A DNA stretch of 64,000 nucleotides from Methylophilaceae bacterium (GTDB taxonomy: Bacteria; Pseudomonadota; Gammaproteobacteria; Burkholderiales; Methylophilaceae). Every line of letters starts with the position of its first letter. Positions within the stretch are counted from its first letter, which is position 1. A model generated the notes under the pieces. The model was given only the letters and a program-made list of their open reading frames with translations. It did not search any database and was not told the origin of the DNA. Below, piece by piece: positions 7,049 through 15,115 of this stretch. The translations under genes and the position numbers were made by a program. The DNA lies in contig JABFRO010000001.1 in the NCBI GenBank assembly GCA_013141125.1, positions 434,001-498,000 on the forward strand, read 5' to 3'.

Positions 7049-8799
7049 GATGCACTCCCTTCCTTAAAAGGGCTTGTGGTGCGCATCAATGCAAGAATGG
7101 TCAGGCATAACCCAGCCACCTGATTATTGGGGTTAAGTAGCCAGGTAATGGGCAGAAATTCACCCTCGCCACCGATGTTGTTTTGAATTTCAAGTTCCAG
7201 CTCATCCAGGGAATTACTGTCCTCGGATATTTCATCCAATACCAACTTTCTCCAGGCATCCTGCTCATTCAAGTGCAAGCGGCATACTTCCCGGTCAAAC
7301 TGACCGCTGGCCATGGCCACTACCCACCAGGCGGCTTGTCTATTCTTGGCATTGTCCTTTAAGTCCAAAGGCCCATCATTCGGGAATCCCAGATAGAAGC
7401 CCAAAGGCATCGCTGGCACTTCTTTGATGCAATTGCCCAGGCCGGCCAGAACAATCAATTGATTGATAAGAGGAATCAAATCATCGCTTGCTACCAATTC
7501 ATTACGACCAATCGCAACAGGCAAGTAATCATGCATGGTCGCTTCAGGAGTGGTTTCGGTGATAGGCGTTTCATCATCTTCGCCACCCACATGGGCTTGG
7601 GGATAAACTTCTGCGGTAAAATCAATGTTAGAAGGTTGTTGCGTTGCCTGAAGCAGTGATTTTTGTCCCTCATTTTGAACTTCCGGTCTGAATGCTGGTT
7701 GTGCACTGGCGATCTCTTTCGCAGGCCGGACAATGTTTTGTAAATCCTCCAGGCTTGCATTGGGAAAACGACTCAGGTAAGTCAACATTCTTTTAAAGTT
7801 GTCAGGACTTAAACTCAGGCTTTCAGCGACACGAGAATTAAGCTGTTTGATTAGCGTGTCCTTGGAGAAGGTTTCCTTGGACTCGCTTTCCTGATCATCT
7901 CCCGTGACCTGGCTGGCTATGGTTAATGCGCCTGCATATTTTTTACACACTGGGCGAATGATGTCATTGTAAAACGCCTCTTCATCCAGCTTGGTATAGG
8001 TGCTACTGAGCTTGAATAGTGTGTTGATATGCGGTTGTACATCTCGAACCGTCAAACCTGAAAGCCAGGGGCCTAAATCCGCTAATCGCTCGGATGCAAA
8101 TCTAAAAGCACTAATCGTTTGCAGGCTGATGGGAATTCCGGCTTTTTTAAGCTCTTCGGCCAAATTGCGATAGTCTAGTTGCTTTTTCAAATCTGCTTCG
8201 AGCTGTGCCTTGATTGCCCAAATGCCATTGGCCTTATCCCAAAACGTCATGTCATTACGTTGTGTATTCTCTGCCATGTGGGCAAGCAGCACGGCAGCTT
8301 CACCGCGCCACGTTTTGATAATGACACGGGTTTCATAGAACCTGGGGTCTTGTGTTTCCTGCCATAATTCCTGAACCGCCTGCAACCGCGTGTTGCCACC
8401 GGCAAACAAAATGTAGTGGGTTTCTCCTGGTCGCTTGGTGACGGTAATCGGTTGCAGTATTCCATTGACACGTATGCTTTCTTTCAGCTCGGCAAAGGCT
8501 TCATTACTGGCTTTTCTTGGATTATTTTCATAGAAACGTATGCTATTGACCGGCATGGCGGCCCAAGCATCATCGACTTCTTGAAAAGGATCGGTAATCT
8601 GCCCGGATACCGCTTTGGGGGATGCCATATGCATGGCATTGCGGGTACGCTCCGAGTGTTCCAACTTTATGCGTTCTCTGGCGGTTAATGAACTTAACGG
8701 CATCTGGTTGGGCAGTGTCTGGTTGGTTTGGTTTTTGACAATATCCGTGATTTTGATATGTGCCGGAAGGCCTAACATAGGTTTTTTGGAATTGGACAT
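7045..8799 (-). CDS. parB: ParB-family partition protein of PFGI-1-class element
   Basis: A 584-residue protein. Residues about 65-180 form a ParB N-terminal domain with NPRKASNEAFAELKESI, an FAGGNTRLQAV motif in place of the usual GERRYRA box, and AENTQRNDMTFWDKA, which corresponds to the conserved ENxxR region. A helix-turn-helix follows (LAEELKKAGIPISLQTISAF). It resembles the conjugative-element ParB family TIGR03764. The start at 8799 shares its A with the parA stop (TAATG), giving translational coupling; a longer frame into parA is disregarded. It should act with ParA in stabilising the element. Related elements often carry a dnaB gene between the two; here it is absent. Confidence 0.85.
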   Translation of the reverse strand: MSNSKKPMLGLPAHIKITDIVKNQTNQTLPNQMPLSSLTARERIKLEHSERTRNAMHMASPKAVSGQITDPFQEVDDAWAAMPVNSIRFYENNPRKASNEAFAELKESIRVNGILQPITVTKRPGETHYILFAGGNTRLQAVQELWQETQDPRFYETRVIIKTWRGEAAVLLAHMAENTQRNDMTFWDKANGIWAIKAQLEADLKKQLDYRNLAEELKKAGIPISLQTISAFRFASERLADLGPWLSGLTVRDVQPHINTLFKLSSTYTKLDEEAFYNDIIRPVCKKYAGALTIASQVTGDDQESESKETFSKDTLIKQLNSRVAESLSLSPDNFKRMLTYLSRFPNASLEDLQNIVRPAKEIASAQPAFRPEVQNEGQKSLLQATQQPSNIDFTAEVYPQAHVGGEDDETPITETTPEATMHDYLPVAIGRNELVASDDLIPLINQLIVLAGLGNCIKEVPAMPLGFYLGFPNDGPLDLKDNAKNRQAAWWVVAMASGQFDREVCRLHLNEQDAWRKLVLDEISEDSNSLDELELEIQNNIGGEGEFLPITWLLNPNNQVAGLCLTILALMRTTSPFKEGSAS

Positions 8800-9689
8800 T
8801 ATGCATCCCCCTCCACTTGTTGGTTGTCGGCACTTGTGTTCGCATACATGCCTTCTAGGTTGGGAACCAACTCCCACAATAGTGCGTGCATAGTCTCAAA
8901 CGCGCTCGGCATCGAGCCGTCGCGTTTGACTTCGTGGCGGTGCGCCGGAATACCCAAGGTGACGGATTCGGTATAGGCTTTGGCATCCGGCACCGTGGTA
9001 TTCAATACCGTCACCCGCCCCCCCATCTTGATAAAATCCTGTTTGATGGACTGCGTTAAGTTCTTCGGTGAAAAATCACTACGGAAAGTTTCTTCTACTG
9101 TTTTTGCATCCCGAGTTCGTTTTTTCTTATAGATGACAGTTTTGATCGGACCTAGCCGATAACGGGAATTTGGCTCCAGTTTGGCAAACATATCCATGGT
9201 GCCATCATAAAACTCTCTGGATGACATGGTGTCTGGATTAATTGGAATGATAATCTGATCCGCTGCGAGTGCGGCTGCATCGCGGATTGGGCAACTTGGA
9301 GAACCTTGTGTGTCAATGACGATGCAATCATAGTAATCTTCCGAGACACAAGGGGATTGCAACGCATTTGCGAGTCGGTCGCCTCGATCAATGCGGAACA
9401 TTAACCATGACTGCAATGTCTTTTCTGAATCGTCAGACCGGACTATATCCAGGCCTTCTATCGCAGTTCTTGATATGCAATCCGGCGTGACCATGCCAGA
9501 AGTAATAACTTTGGTAAGACCAAAGGGGGCTTCTTGCAGAATTGGAAAGTATTTTGAAAGGCTGGCCTGAATATCAGAGTCTATAAGCAAGACTCTTAAT
9601 CCCATATCCGCCATGAGTGCGCCAAGATTGGCTGCCAGAGTGGTCTTGCCCACCCCACCTTTGGTGCTTACAAGCGTAAACTTAATCAT
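8799..9689 (-). CDS. parA: ParA-family ATPase
   Basis: A 296-residue Walker-type ATPase with the deviant Walker A motif KGGVGKTTLAANLG at residues 10-23, a switch-like LLIDSDIQASLS and VIDTQGSP. These are hallmarks of ParA/Soj partition proteins that segregate plasmids and conjugative elements. It starts at ATG 9689 behind GGGAGGGG. In this class of element parA usually lies next to one attachment end; here the end of a Mu-like element lies 134 bases upstream and no tRNA or obvious attachment site is seen. Confidence 0.9.
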   Translation of the reverse strand: MIKFTLVSTKGGVGKTTLAANLGALMADMGLRVLLIDSDIQASLSKYFPILQEAPFGLTKVITSGMVTPDCISRTAIEGLDIVRSDDSEKTLQSWLMFRIDRGDRLANALQSPCVSEDYYDCIVIDTQGSPSCPIRDAAALAADQIIIPINPDTMSSREFYDGTMDMFAKLEPNSRYRLGPIKTVIYKKKRTRDAKTVEETFRSDFSPKNLTQSIKQDFIKMGGRVTVLNTTVPDAKAYTESVTLGIPAHRHEVKRDGSMPSAFETMHALLWELVPNLEGMYANTSADNQQVEGDA

Positions 9690-9830
9690 TTCATACCCCT
9701 CCCAAGGTTTAATTGGGGGAATGATTTGATTAAATCGAAGATTTCAAAATGTATATTATGTTAAATACGAAAACATAAATATATCGCCTCTACAACCGGC
9801 GGTTTTAAAAATTCAAGATAAAATGATAGC

Positions 9831-9871
9831 GGACAGATGGAATGAGACTATCAGACAATTGAAATGATACT
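9831..9871 (+). repeat. Left-end transposase sites L1 and L2
   Basis: L1 is GGACAGATGGAATGAGACT (9831-9849). L2, GACAATTGAAATGATACT (9854-9871), is a degenerate copy in the same orientation. They are expected MuA binding sites, matched by inverted copies at the right end. Confidence 0.8.
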
Positions 9872-10019
9872 AACAATAGAATGCAACCAGTTGATATATA
9901 ACGAATATGTAAATTTATTATTGCTACCTTCTCAACGCTTTAACTTTTGCGCTAATTTAGTAATGCATTGATATATATTGTTTTTTTGTGATTTAAGAAG
10001 GCTTGAAAGTTGCTACCTT

Positions 10020-10057
10020 AGTTGCTACCTTTGGGTCGAAAAGGTAGCAACTTTTTT
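10020..10057 (+). terminator. Rho-independent terminator
   Basis: A perfect 13-bp stem, AGTTGCTACCTTT (10020-10032) and its complement (10040-10052), followed by six T on the plus strand. It would stop transcription entering from the conjugative-element side. The core TTGCTACCTT also occurs at 9921-9930 and 10010-10019. Confidence 0.75.
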
Positions 10058-10067
10058 ACGCTCTCGA

Positions 10068-10084
10068 ACAGATGAAATGAGACT
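10068..10084 (+). repeat. Left-end transposase site L3
   Basis: ACAGATGAAATGAGACT, a near copy of the terminal site in the same orientation, about 240 bases from the left end. Its inverted partner is at 18279-18296. Confidence 0.75.
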
Positions 10085-10618
10085 AAATTACGGGGTTTTA
10101 TTGTCTCCGAGGATAGATAAAAGACGAACATAAATCATGCCAAATTAAACGCGATTTGAGCCATTTAAAATGACGGGTTGCTATGGTTGTATTCAGTCGT
10201 TTAAATAATTGGCTGGTTGGCTGGTTGGCCTAAGAGGATACGGGGCTGTTGACGTGTCGTCACATATTGCTTACCATAATACGCAGAGTGGGAGCGGGAA
10301 AGCCGTATAGCTCGGGGGGTACGCAAGTATTGCATCGAGCGCCCACTGTTTCAGCCATTCAAATTGACGGGTTGATATGGTTGTATTCAGTCATTTAAAC
10401 AATTGGCTTGTGATACTCGTTTTCAACGCGGGTTCCAAAGCTTTATCAAACACCAAGCCATTCAAAAAAACAAACTTCACAGCATCACTTCAGTTTTTTT
10501 GCAGGACTTTAATAGTTTGAATCTATGATAAAGCCCACACTTTTCGGTGGCGCTGGCGCTGATAGGTGTTGATTCTGGCTTTAAAAATGCATTTTCGATA
10601 GTTTTAAACTATCGCGCG
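10085..10618. other. Non-coding stretch inside the Mu-like element
   Basis: No convincing gene. It contains a pair of imperfect 56-bp direct repeats (10159-10214 and 10353-10408). The GC-rich segment between them can fold, for example AGTGGG near 10288 with CCCACT near 10343. The remainder up to the Ner-like gene is AT-rich with no motif I can name. Confidence 0.7.
10159..10408. repeat. Imperfect 56-bp direct repeat pair
   Basis: Copies at 10159-10214 and 10353-10408 share most bases, including TATGGTTGTATTCAGTC. They flank about 138 bases of GC-rich sequence. They could be protein-binding enhancer sites, as Mu carries internal enhancers, or the relic of a duplication. Confidence 0.85.
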
Positions 10619-10819
10619 TTAAACGCGCTCATCCATAATTTCCCCGTCCTTGATTCCCAGTGTTACCGCAATTTTGTGCGCTTCGCCAAACTTGTTTACA
10701 GTTCTTCCTCTTAGTACATCACGAACATTATGTTCTTTGAATCCATGCTTTTTAGCCCAGGCTTTAAAGGTTTCACCCCGTATTGAAAATTCGGCTATTA
10801 CCTGCTCTATTGTTTTCAT
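10619..10819 (-). CDS. Ner-like small DNA-binding protein, second copy
   Basis: A 66-residue protein clearly paralogous to the gene at the opposite end (17321-17527). Both share the pattern WA..(H/N)GF....V..VL.G...N.G..H.IAV.LGIK.G. The layout matches small phage DNA-binding proteins that recognise operators through a helix-turn-helix. It starts at ATG 10819 with only a weak GGT upstream. It is the last gene before the left end. Confidence 0.7.
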   Translation of the reverse strand: MKTIEQVIAEFSIRGETFKAWAKKHGFKEHNVRDVLRGRTVNKFGEAHKIAVTLGIKDGEIMDERV

Positions 10820-10903
10820 GTTTTACCAGACAAAAAGATATTTTATACAGCAAAAATATGTAAGGATTAAATTTACTATGCGTAGTATTCCTATTTATTT
10901 ATC

Positions 10904-11581
10904 TCACGCCACTTCAGAAACGAATTTGACCGCTTCAATAAAACTGGTGTTATGCGCGGATTGATAGCGTAATGCGGCGTGATACAGTCTTAATTGTTCC
11001 GGGGCGACACGATAGCCATCGGCTTCTTCAAATGCAACGACAGGCGTTTTTTCCCAAGGGTTTTCCTGCAATGCCAGGCTCGTATTCATTTCCGCGTGTT
11101 CGATTTCCGCTTGTAGGTGCCGCGCGGGAAAATCCACAAAATCAGTAAAATCCAGCGGTATAAAATTGCCGTCCACACGTTCATTAAATTCGACGCGCGC
11201 CAAGCCTTTAACCGCCGGCGGCATGGCACCCAACATTCCCACATGCTTGAGGAACCAGCCACCTTTTGCCGGGTTTTCTTTGGCGTATGGGCTATGAAAT
11301 GAAGCGGAAACATTGCGGTAACTGCCATTTTTTACAGCAGCATACAGCGCGGGTGATATTTTGCTGATATGCGCAAATAGCCCGTGTACGTTGTGGCTCA
11401 GTGAATCTACCCAGCCATACGCGGGTTGATCGTCTTTAGGGTGTCCAAGCACAAGCGGTGCTTGATGCTGGCTCATGTTGTAAATCATGGCCGTTGTGGC
11501 TAAATCGTTTTCGCTGAAAGTGGTTGTGCCACCACTGGAATCAATATGCTTTCCCGCTTTGAAAATATGAATAATTGCCAT
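10904..11581 (-). CDS. Mu I-like phage protease/scaffold protein, short form
   Basis: A 225-residue protein. Residues about 1-140 match the N-terminal part of Mu-type I protein (head maturation protease), with HIFKAGKHIDSSG, VLGHPKDDQPAYGWVDSL, SASFHSP and LKHVGMLGAMPPAVKGL. The last ~35 residues (LYHAALRYQSAHNTSFIEAV) resemble the C-terminal tail of such proteins, which is shared with the scaffold. The linker seems shortened. The start at 11581 is preferred because AAGGA lies 6 bases upstream. No capsid gene follows, so in this element it cannot act on its own head; acting on another phage's head is a hypothesis. Confidence 0.7.
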   Translation of the reverse strand: MAIIHIFKAGKHIDSSGGTTTFSENDLATTAMIYNMSQHQAPLVLGHPKDDQPAYGWVDSLSHNVHGLFAHISKISPALYAAVKNGSYRNVSASFHSPYAKENPAKGGWFLKHVGMLGAMPPAVKGLARVEFNERVDGNFIPLDFTDFVDFPARHLQAEIEHAEMNTSLALQENPWEKTPVVAFEEADGYRVAPEQLRLYHAALRYQSAHNTSFIEAVKFVSEVA

Positions 11582-11664
11582 GGTCATTCCTTCGTGAGTT
11601 TAGCGGGGTTATCTGCGCTTGCGCCTTATCGCAGGCCTCCTGATAAGGCGTTTATGCCTGAATT

Positions 11665-12195
11665 CTAATTGTCAGAAAATCCAGCTTCACGCATGACGGA
11701 CACCAGTTCAGCACGTTGCAAATCAAGTTCCGTTTTTGCTTGTTCGATGGTGCGCAAATGCTCTAGGCGTAAGGCGACTGGCAGCGCGTCATTTTCCCAA
11801 TCCAGGGCTTCGAGTTCCTCGGACAGCCGCGCAATAATGACGTCCTCAAAATAGAAAAATACGGCTTCATCCGAGATATACATTGCTGAAGAATCACCGG
11901 TAAAAAAGCGGCGCATGGAAGCAAAACCAGCTTCTGAGCCTTTACCCGCTTCCAGGCGGCCAAAGCTGCGCTGGGGTTGCAGAAGATCAAGGGTGTGCTG
12001 ACGGAACCTCTTGGCTTTGAATTTCATGTAAGCGCGCAGATACCCCAGAAAGTCGGCTTTGGATACATTGGCGCTGGTGATAGTGTCACGCTGTTGATCC
12101 AGTGCTGTGCGTTGTGCATCAATATCTTCAATTTGTCCGAGAATTTCGCGCGCGGCGGTTTTTAAGGCACTCACTTGTTTGATGAGTTCTGACAT
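11665..12195 (-). CDS. Hypothetical phage protein with coiled-coil ends
   Basis: A 176-residue protein with heptad-like helices at the N-terminus (VSALKTAAREILGQIEDIDA) and C-terminus (HLRTIEQAKTELDLQRAEL). Its central part is rich in aromatic residues. The start at 12195 has AAAGGAAA upstream and is preferred over a frame 45 bases longer. It stands between the DUF7210-like and protease-like genes, the place of head or assembly genes in transposable phages. Family not recognised. Confidence 0.6.
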   Translation of the reverse strand: MSELIKQVSALKTAAREILGQIEDIDAQRTALDQQRDTITSANVSKADFLGYLRAYMKFKAKRFRQHTLDLLQPQRSFGRLEAGKGSEAGFASMRRFFTGDSSAMYISDEAVFFYFEDVIIARLSEELEALDWENDALPVALRLEHLRTIEQAKTELDLQRAELVSVMREAGFSDN

Positions 12196-12205
12196 GGGGT
12201 TTCCT

Positions 12206-12373
12206 TTATTCCAGGCTAATTTTGAATGTGCGGCCAACAAAATCCTGTGGCACTAATTGAATGGCATGACTCGCCAGCAAAGGCGCGGATTCGCGTTCTG
12301 TCAAGTCCAGCACCTCGCCTGCGTTTAGCATTTTTCCGTCATGTTGTACGGTTTGAATCATTTGGTATTGCAT
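12206..12373 (-). CDS. Small phage protein, DUF7210-like
   Basis: A 55-residue protein beginning MQYQMIQTVQHDGKMLNAGE and containing DLTERESAPLLASHAIQLV. This pattern (a short beta hairpin GK..NAGE, then a helix with ...APLL..) is typical of small structural-module proteins of Mu-like phages. It ends 10 bases before the next gene. The assignment is tentative. Confidence 0.55.
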   Translation of the reverse strand: MQYQMIQTVQHDGKMLNAGEVLDLTERESAPLLASHAIQLVPQDFVGRTFKISLE

Positions 12374-12405
12374 GGAGATTTCCTCTCAAAATGTTGAAGC
12401 TGAAG

Positions 12406-12879
12406 TTAAAGTGGTTTGGTCTCGGGTGAGGTGGCAGGTGCCTGGCCTTTGCTTAGGCCTTGCACAATCGTGCTAATTTGGCGGGTGCACAGGCGGTATT
12501 TGATTGCCAATTTGCCTTGTGCCGTGCCGCTGGCATATTCCGCGCGGATTTTTCGATATTGCAGCGTCCTGATTAACCTGGCACAGCGTGATATTACAAG
12601 GGCTTCCCCGCCATATTCTGCGCACAGGGCTTCAAACGCCGCCCCCTCTATCAGTTTTCGCAAGGGGTGGTAGGCCATGGGGCGCATGGGAATGTAAAGC
12701 TTGGCACCTCCGCCATAGTTGCGTGCGAGTTGCAGCACGGCATGCAAGCCTATGATTTTTTCCAAGGCTTGCATGCTTGGCGGTAATAGCGCTATATCCT
12801 GCACGCTTAAAGCCGGGATACATTCCGGGTTGGCGGGTGTCTGCTCTTGCACCTCAATGAATGAATTATGGACAGTCAT
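12406..12879 (-). CDS. Mor-type transcription activator
   Basis: A 157-residue protein resembling Mor, the middle-operon activator of phage Mu. It has a dimerisation part (LPPSMQALEKIIGLHAVLQLAR) and the conserved GGAKLYIP segment. A C-terminal helix-turn-helix (IRAEYASGTAQGKLAIKYRL) follows. GGGGGAA lies upstream of ATG 12879. In Mu, Mor switches on the gene for the late activator C; no C gene is seen here, so Mor may drive the short downstream genes directly. Confidence 0.75.
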   Translation of the reverse strand: MTVHNSFIEVQEQTPANPECIPALSVQDIALLPPSMQALEKIIGLHAVLQLARNYGGGAKLYIPMRPMAYHPLRKLIEGAAFEALCAEYGGEALVISRCARLIRTLQYRKIRAEYASGTAQGKLAIKYRLCTRQISTIVQGLSKGQAPATSPETKPL

Positions 12880-12959
12880 AAATTCCCCCTGTTGTTAAGG
12901 CCGAAGTATCACTGAAGCAAGTGGGCGTGTTAAGGCGGAACCATTTCAGGCAGGGGAAG

Positions 12960-12980
12960 AAAAGCCCCGGGCGGGGCTTG
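12960..12980 (-). terminator. Rho-independent terminator
   Basis: Stem AAGCCCC (12963-12969) and GGGGCTT (12974-12980) with a 4-base loop. On the minus strand the stem is followed by TTTTCTT. It ends the transcript of the gene at 13024-13296 and separates the early block from the Mor block. Confidence 0.7.
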
Positions 12981-13023
12981 GTGTGGTGGAATAAGCGCTA
13001 TTTATGGTACTTGGCGCAAGGTT

Positions 13024-13296
13024 TTATGCAAGACTGGCATGATTCGATTGGCGTTCCTGGTGTGAGTTATCACGTGACATTTCCAACAGCGCCATCCCTT
13101 TTTTTATTTTTTCTTCAATTACTTCAAGCAAACTTTGTAGTTGATCCCTGGTTAAAAAATCTAGAGTTTCCTTGCCGTTCTGATTAATAAGCAAGTTCTG
13201 GTATCCGCCCAATATGATGGTAGACTCACCAAAGACATCAAGTGCATCAGTTATAGATAACTTTGTGTGGTCGTTGTTGCTGTCTGAAGCGTTCAT
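13024..13296 (-). CDS. Hypothetical protein of Mu-like element
   Basis: A 90-residue, mostly acidic protein with a helical stretch (LTRDQLQSLLEVIEEKIKKG). A terminator follows it directly. It stands between gemA and mor; short unknown genes are usual here in transposable phages. No family recognised. Confidence 0.5.
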   Translation of the reverse strand: MNASDSNNDHTKLSITDALDVFGESTIILGGYQNLLINQNGKETLDFLTRDQLQSLLEVIEEKIKKGMALLEMSRDNSHQERQSNHASLA

Positions 13297-13434
13297 TTAG
13301 TTTCACTTTCTGATTGAAGATTAAAAATAACAGGAAGGCCGTTTAAAGCGTTTATTTTTCGCCTTGGCTATCATCCTATTGATTTATTGTTTTATGATCT
13401 TAGGTGCGGGCTTGATGCTGCTTTATGGGTAGTA

Positions 13435-13911
13435 TCAATTTAGGCTCGCCCTCCCCTGTTGGTTTGCTGGTTTTTTTTGCTCATGCGCCCACATTTTTTC
13501 CAATCCAACAATAACGCTGGAAATGCTGCGACTGGTGAGAAAGCGCGGGTTATCCAGCTTGGTGATACGTTTCACCCAGTGAATGAAGTGTTCGCCGTCT
13601 ATGCTGACAAACCCCAGCTTGCGCGCCATGGTTTCCATTTTCCCCCATTGTGCGGGCGTTGGCCGTCCGGGCGCGTTTCCTGTGGTTTTTTGTTGTAACA
13701 AGCCTTGCTGTTTAAGTGTGCCAGCCAGCGCGGATAACTGATTATCGGTCAAATCCTTGCAGCTTTGCGCCCCGGATAGCTTTTGCAGCCAATCACGGTA
13801 AATAGCGCTCCCGGATTCAAACCCCAGGCGATTCGCGGCTATATGCACCATGGCGATATATTGGCCGCGCGGACTAGTTTTCCTTGCGGGTTTGATACGG
13901 CTTTTTTGCAT
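13435..13911 (-). CDS. gemA: GemA-like regulatory protein (gp16 family)
   Basis: A 158-residue protein of the GemA/DUF1018 family of transposable phages. It has a basic N-terminus with RGQYIAMVHIAANRLG, then the conserved PTPAQWGKMETMARKLGF and DNPRFLTSRSISSVIVGLEKM. In Mu, GemA modulates host gene expression and DNA topology. The gene follows mu B by three bases. Confidence 0.8.
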   Translation of the reverse strand: MQKSRIKPARKTSPRGQYIAMVHIAANRLGFESGSAIYRDWLQKLSGAQSCKDLTDNQLSALAGTLKQQGLLQQKTTGNAPGRPTPAQWGKMETMARKLGFVSIDGEHFIHWVKRITKLDNPRFLTSRSISSVIVGLEKMWAHEQKKPANQQGRASLN

Positions 13912-13914
13912 GAT

Positions 13915-15087
13915 TTATCCTTTCGACACAGCATTCAGGCTGGCTTGCGTGATTTCGTCAAACTCACATAATGCCCGGCGATAGAAATTAACAAGTGTAC
14001 GCAACCCCCCCGGCTGCGTTCCCAATTTCACAGAAAGTTCACGCTCAGATTTGCCGGAAACCCCCCAGGATTCCATGATTAAATCAATATCCGCTTCTGT
14101 TGGATTACCCACGGAAACGCGCCATGCTTCCATACGGCTGGCAAGTTGTATCGAGTTCCGGCTTTTCTTGACGCGTTGGTAAATCTCGCCATTACCCAGT
14201 AACACAACGCCGAATAATCTATCATCACAAAATTCGCGCAAGCCGTTGATAATATTAAGTCCGTGTATTGCGCCATTAGTGCCGATGAAGTTGCCTATAT
14301 GTTGCGCCTCGTCAATAATGAGCAAGCCTACAGGGTGTTTTTTTGCACGTTCTTCTATGGCGTATTTCATGGCTGATTGCGACATGCCGCCAAATTCAGA
14401 GCCATTGTCTGCGCCATGCATTGCGCCTAATATCTCTTGCATAATGAGTTTTAGCCCTATGTTGCTTTCCCCAAGCTTAATCTTCCAAATCGGGCAATTT
14501 AATCCGCTGGCTTTGCGCATCTCCTTCAGATAATGGCCAGTGCTGGTTGTTTTGCCACTGCCCGGCGCAATGGCGACTTCTACCAATTCGCACTCATCTT
14601 GTGCCATGCGAAACGCCCTCAGCATCTTTTTGAAAATACTGGTTTCTACAAAACCAGGGGTTTGTAGTTTACCTGCTCGCTCCGTATCTAGTGCTTTAAC
14701 CCATTGCTGCAAGGCGCTTTCAACCTGTAGGGCTAACGATGGCGTACTCTTGTAATAATTGCCATGATCCCATAAATCCTCTCTGCCGGATTCCCAGGCT
14801 TTTAGCAAATCCTCCCAACGCAAGGGTTCTCTGTGCATTTCACCCGGCCGAGTCATGTTGGCTACAGCTTTGATTTTCAAATGTTGGTGCGCCATTTCAT
14901 CCACCAGGCGATTTTTAAGCGCTTGATAAGCTTCACTACCAACCGGGTTCGCTCTCAATATTGGCCCAACAAATCGCCCCGGTAGAAGTGGCGCTCTCAT
15001 TGCCTCCAGTTGTTCATCGGTCATGGCGTGAATATCGGCGCTAAACTCTCCCCGGATATTGTTATTTAACGCGGCTTGTTCTAACAT
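13915..15087 (-). CDS. MuB-like AAA+ transposition ATPase
   Basis: A 390-residue ATPase with Walker A-like APGSGKTTS, Walker B GLLIIDEAQH and a C-terminal region like MuB and TnsC-type target selectors. These proteins bind target DNA as filaments, stimulate the MuA transposase and provide target immunity. The start at 15087 (MLEQAALNN) has a strong AAAGGAAAC site; the longer frame would run into the A gene. It has about 120 residues before the ATPase core, more than Mu's own B. Confidence 0.85.
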   Translation of the reverse strand: MLEQAALNNNIRGEFSADIHAMTDEQLEAMRAPLLPGRFVGPILRANPVGSEAYQALKNRLVDEMAHQHLKIKAVANMTRPGEMHREPLRWEDLLKAWESGREDLWDHGNYYKSTPSLALQVESALQQWVKALDTERAGKLQTPGFVETSIFKKMLRAFRMAQDECELVEVAIAPGSGKTTSTGHYLKEMRKASGLNCPIWKIKLGESNIGLKLIMQEILGAMHGADNGSEFGGMSQSAMKYAIEERAKKHPVGLLIIDEAQHIGNFIGTNGAIHGLNIINGLREFCDDRLFGVVLLGNGEIYQRVKKSRNSIQLASRMEAWRVSVGNPTEADIDLIMESWGVSGKSERELSVKLGTQPGGLRTLVNFYRRALCEFDEITQASLNAVSKG

Positions 15088-15115
15088 TCTGTTTCCTTTC
15101 GTTGGGTACGAGGGA

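Noticed and set aside
9690-9823. Attachment site of the conjugative element
   Set aside because: The position next to parA fits, but no tRNA fragment or direct repeat can be paired within the window.
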